This document shows, piece by piece, positions 61,674 through 64,000 of a stretch of DNA of 64,000 bases. Within the stretch, counting starts at the first letter, position 1; the number at the start of each line of letters is the position of its first letter. The stretch comes from Dehalobacter sp. CP. Lineage in GTDB: Bacteria; Bacillota_B; Desulfitobacteriia; Desulfitobacteriales; Syntrophobotulaceae. The stretch lies in the NCBI GenBank assembly GCA_009910795.1, contig VMEE01000016.1, positions 62,001-126,000 on the forward strand. Direction: 5' to 3'. The position numbers and the translations under genes are program-made. Below the pieces are notes generated by a model. It made no database searches. It was not told the origin of the DNA and saw only the letters and a list, made by a program, of their open reading frames with translations.

Positions 61674-62744
61674 CTATACTTCCCTCCAGTAATAAACAGA
61701 CTTCTCGTTTCCCGGCAAAAGCTCCAGGTACAAATCACCCGTTGGAGCTAAGATGATGACCGCATTGGATTCTGTAGCGGACACATCCGGTAATCTCAGC
61801 CATTGATGTTTACCGTTAGCGAAAATGACGTCCAGGCGTCCCTTGCTTTTGATTATAACCTGATTCGTATTGCTGATTTTTGTTTCTGTCTCCGCATACG
61901 GAATCTCCCCTTGCCAGACCACGGCTTCCGTCATCGCCGGGCCGGATGGCTGTACTTGATAAACGGTCACCTCCTGAAGGATGTTCCCGCTGACTTTACC
62001 AACATAGATTTTGTCGTCACGACAGCCAAGCAGCGTATCTTCAGGGTCAACAGAAATAGGGTTCTTACTGCCGGCCTGATAAACATCAATCGCCTTGTCC
62101 GTCCCCATTCTGCTCTCTGCATAGATGCTGCCGAATTTATTGGAAACCGCAATGTTTAGGATTTCTTCTCCCTGCTGATTCACCCTGTTCAGGGTCTTCA
62201 TGATATCCATTGTAATCAGCTGGCGGGTCTGATTGTCATCCTTAAACAAGATAAATAGCTTGTTCGTATAGGTCGACATTTCAATTTGCAGCACCTGATT
62301 GACCGCGAGGCTTAATTCCCTGTCCAGCATCGGTTCAAAGCTGTTCAATTCAGAAGAGCCGGTGCTGAAATCCACAGAATATAAGCTTGTTACGGCGTTC
62401 TTGTTCTGCTCCCTGATCAGATAGACCATACCGTTCCGGTCCGGAAGCCAAGCGAAGCCGGCGATCTTTGCTGCGTCCTCTTCCGGGCACTTTGAGAAGA
62501 TCTTCGTGTTCGTCGTCAAATCAATGACTTCAAGATAACGTCCCGCTTGATAGGCCAATAACTTTTTATTGTAAGACAACGCAAAGCCGTACGCCTGACT
62601 AAGATCCGTTTTCAGAACATACGCCTGATTAATATGCAAAGAAGGGTTTAACAGCTGTTCTGCTTGCCAGTTCAGCAGCGCATAAACAGCAAGCTGTAAT
62701 ACCAGGGAAGGTAATAACAGCCAGATGATCCATCGTCTTTTCAA
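61674..62744 (-). CDS. membrane-anchored hypothetical protein, beta-propeller-like
   Basis: 356 residues with one N-terminal membrane helix (~6-26) and an extracytoplasmic domain of many short beta strands (YLEVIDLTTNTKIF, GFAWLPDRNGMVYLI, SLYSVDFSTGS) reminiscent of WD40/TolB-type propellers. Start is TTG overlapping the stop of the glycosidase gene (TTGA), with GAGGGGTGGGG upstream, so the two are translationally coupled. Function unknown; probably works with the glycosidase at the cell surface. Confidence 0.7.
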   Translation of the reverse strand: MKRRWIIWLLLPSLVLQLAVYALLNWQAEQLLNPSLHINQAYVLKTDLSQAYGFALSYNKKLLAYQAGRYLEVIDLTTNTKIFSKCPEEDAAKIAGFAWLPDRNGMVYLIREQNKNAVTSLYSVDFSTGSSELNSFEPMLDRELSLAVNQVLQIEMSTYTNKLFILFKDDNQTRQLITMDIMKTLNRVNQQGEEILNIAVSNKFGSIYAESRMGTDKAIDVYQAGSKNPISVDPEDTLLGCRDDKIYVGKVSGNILQEVTVYQVQPSGPAMTEAVVWQGEIPYAETETKISNTNQVIIKSKGRLDVIFANGKHQWLRLPDVSATESNAVIILAPTGDLYLELLPGNEKSVYYWREV

Positions 62745-63754
62745 TTTTGCCCCACCCCTCTAGGTTTCTTTTCCGGCATCACCACAAAAGCTGTAGGCAT
62801 ATAGCGTTCGCCGTAGATGTTCCAGAGTTTATTGACAATCTGACCTTGATAGAACAATTCCGTTGAAGAACCGCCGTCAAGATTCGCTGCATTTTCGGCT
62901 CCATATTCAATAAATATATTCATCAGATCCCGCAGCGTGGCTCCCATACTCCAGTCAGGCTGTCTGCCGTCTATCACAACGAAAATAACCGTACCGTCGG
63001 CTTTTTGCCCGATTCCCGTCCTGGGAGCGAGTCCCCAGCCGCCGTCGCCTTTAATCTGTGGTTCTCCGTTCAGAATAAGGTTTGGCTCGAAGCTGACCGC
63101 ATGCCGAATCCCAAGATCCCCGATAATCCCTGAGGAGAGTTCCTTGGCAGAGACTGTCCGGAGTATCAGTTTTCCTTCTTTGTTAAAACCGATCAGATTC
63201 GCACCTTTAGCCGCGTTCAGATTTTCATGAATGAGCTGCCCGTCCCTGACGGTGATCCCATCCGGATAAGCACCGTTCCCCTGCGAATTCGGATCATAAA
63301 AGCCGCCGGCATTCATACCGGCTACTGCGCCCTCCGCAGTGACCAGTTCCGATAAGCGCTGTCCGGCTATGCCAATCTCTTTGGTAACGGCAACTTCGAT
63401 CTGAAGAGGGTCACGTACGAGCATGACGATGCCTTTAAAATATTTGCCTTCAATATTTTCTATCCTAATCCCGTTTTCTTCATCGTCAATCTTATGGTCA
63501 ATATGCTGAATGACAGGTTCCACGGTAACTGACGTATTTCCGTATTTCTGGGTAATTTCAGCAATTTTTTCATCCGATAAAAAAAAATCCGCTACCTGAG
63601 GATGGCGGGACGTCAGAATCGTTCCGACCGTAACATACGTCAACGAATGAAAAGGACCATAAAAGACAATGAAAGGCCCTAAGAGGATGAACAACAGCAT
63701 ATTCCCAACGATGAACCGGATCAGAAATTGTTTTTTTGTTATCAAGGTCTCCAC
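62741..63754 (-). CDS. phosphodiester glycosidase (NAGPA family) membrane protein
   Basis: 337 residues with one N-terminal membrane helix (~12-35) and a C-terminal NAGPA domain. Motifs: GMNAGGFYDPNSQGNGAYP, HAVSFEPNLILNG, LAPRTGIGQKADGTVIFVV and NLDGGSSTELFYQG. Homologues act on GlcNAc-1-phosphodiesters or wall sugars. Start is GTG 63754 or, given spacing to AAAAGGA, TTG 63745 overlapping the stop of the ANTAR gene. Operon ANTAR-glycosidase-propeller. Confidence 0.85.
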   Translation of the reverse strand: METLITKKQFLIRFIVGNMLLFILLGPFIVFYGPFHSLTYVTVGTILTSRHPQVADFFLSDEKIAEITQKYGNTSVTVEPVIQHIDHKIDDEENGIRIENIEGKYFKGIVMLVRDPLQIEVAVTKEIGIAGQRLSELVTAEGAVAGMNAGGFYDPNSQGNGAYPDGITVRDGQLIHENLNAAKGANLIGFNKEGKLILRTVSAKELSSGIIGDLGIRHAVSFEPNLILNGEPQIKGDGGWGLAPRTGIGQKADGTVIFVVIDGRQPDWSMGATLRDLMNIFIEYGAENAANLDGGSSTELFYQGQIVNKLWNIYGERYMPTAFVVMPEKKPRGVGQN

Positions 63755-64000
63755 GTTCCTTTTACGACATCGGCAGCGATTGCCCGAATTGTTTTTCTTG
63801 AGGTCATCGCTTCTGTTCGAATCGAGGCATAGGCTGTTTCTTCATCCATCCCGCCTGCAATCAGGATTAAAATCGCCTGATACACCAGTTTTCTTGTTTT
63901 AAGCTCATCATTTAATTTATTCATTTCTTTGCGCTGTTCTATTTCTCTGTTAAACCGGTGTTCAGCCTGGGCAATCCCGGAGACGACATCTATCGCTCTG
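63742..64000 (-). CDS. ANTAR-domain regulator (C-terminal part; continues past the window)
   Basis: An open minus-strand frame from the right edge to TGA at 63742. About 85 residues are visible: a coiled-coil-like charged helix (HRFNREIEQRKEMNKLN) and a full ANTAR three-helix domain (LVYQAILILIAGG, DEETAYASIRTEAM, RKTIRAIAADVV). ANTAR proteins bind twin hairpins in mRNA leaders to stop termination; most have an N-terminal receiver or GAF sensor, which would lie outside the window. An ATG at 63924 is internal, not the start. Confidence 0.8.
   Translation of the reverse strand, partial: RAIDVVSGIAQAEHRFNREIEQRKEMNKLNDELKTRKLVYQAILILIAGGMDEETAYASIRTEAMTSRKTIRAIAADVVKGTWRP

Noticed and set aside
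1..64000. CRISPR arrays, prophage or integrase genes
   Set aside because: No regularly spaced direct repeats, cas genes, integrase, terminase or structural phage genes were seen.

Overview
The window reads as chromosome of an anaerobic, endospore-forming Firmicute. The best guess is the Peptococcaceae/Desulfitobacteriaceae group (Desulfitobacterium, Dehalobacter, Syntrophobotulus and relatives). This is inferred from gene content and order: a spoVK-type AAA gene beside hfq and miaA, a lexA/yneA divergent pair with Bacillus-type SOS boxes, a SpoVD-like PBP, a MtrH-family methyltransferase, a B12-riboswitch-controlled cobT, and strong GGAGG ribosome sites with several TTG/GTG starts. No rRNA, tRNA, CRISPR array, intact insertion sequence or prophage was found.

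Layout. 0-4 kb: a GGDEF diguanylate cyclase and the motAB flagellar stator. 4-11 kb: an orphan AgrB-like peptidase, cobT behind a cobalamin riboswitch, a divergent MtrH-type methyltransferase, a membrane GAF-like protein, an FMN glutamate-synthase-like enzyme and a small zinc-ribbon protein. 11-17 kb: cold-shock protein, truA, a MacAB-like efflux operon, an arginine-deiminase-fold enzyme and a DegV protein. 17.3-18.4 kb: an AT-rich stretch without a recognisable gene. 18-22.5 kb: M23 peptidase, the yneA/lexA SOS pair, ddl, and a signal-peptidase-I homologue whose catalytic Ser is replaced by Glu. 22.5-40 kb: a long minus-strand series, degV-miaB-mutS-[hypothetical]-hyuA-HDAC-mutL-rsmJ-like-miaA-hfq-spoVK-acr3-arsC-ynbB, i.e. 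mismatch repair, tRNA modification and RNA-chaperone genes with an arsenic module inside the conserved spoVK-ynbB neighbourhood. 40-47 kb: cell-wall peptidase, a FlhG-like ATPase with a YcgR-like N-terminus, a DeoR regulator, pyk and gap. 47-56 kb: HD protein, CmpB-like membrane protein, orphan larB, three tandem M42 aminopeptidases, SpoVD-like PBP, Met-rich LysM protein and trxB. 56-64 kb: UPF0182 protein, MscS channel, ferritin-like protein, formylglutamate-amidohydrolase-like enzyme, a membrane-anchored hypothetical, a phosphodiester glycosidase and the end of an ANTAR regulator.

The most unusual signal is a family of four ~101-106 bp imperfect palindromes at about 33.8, 34.8, 45.5 and 50.0 kb. 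All have GTCTG...CAGAC ends. The outer stem differs in sequence between copies but stays self-complementary, and an inner hairpin shows compensatory changes. The non-Watson-Crick pairs that are wobbles are G:T on only one strand, which points to selection as RNA. Two copies in inverted orientation bracket one AT-rich gene of unknown function between mutS and hyuA.
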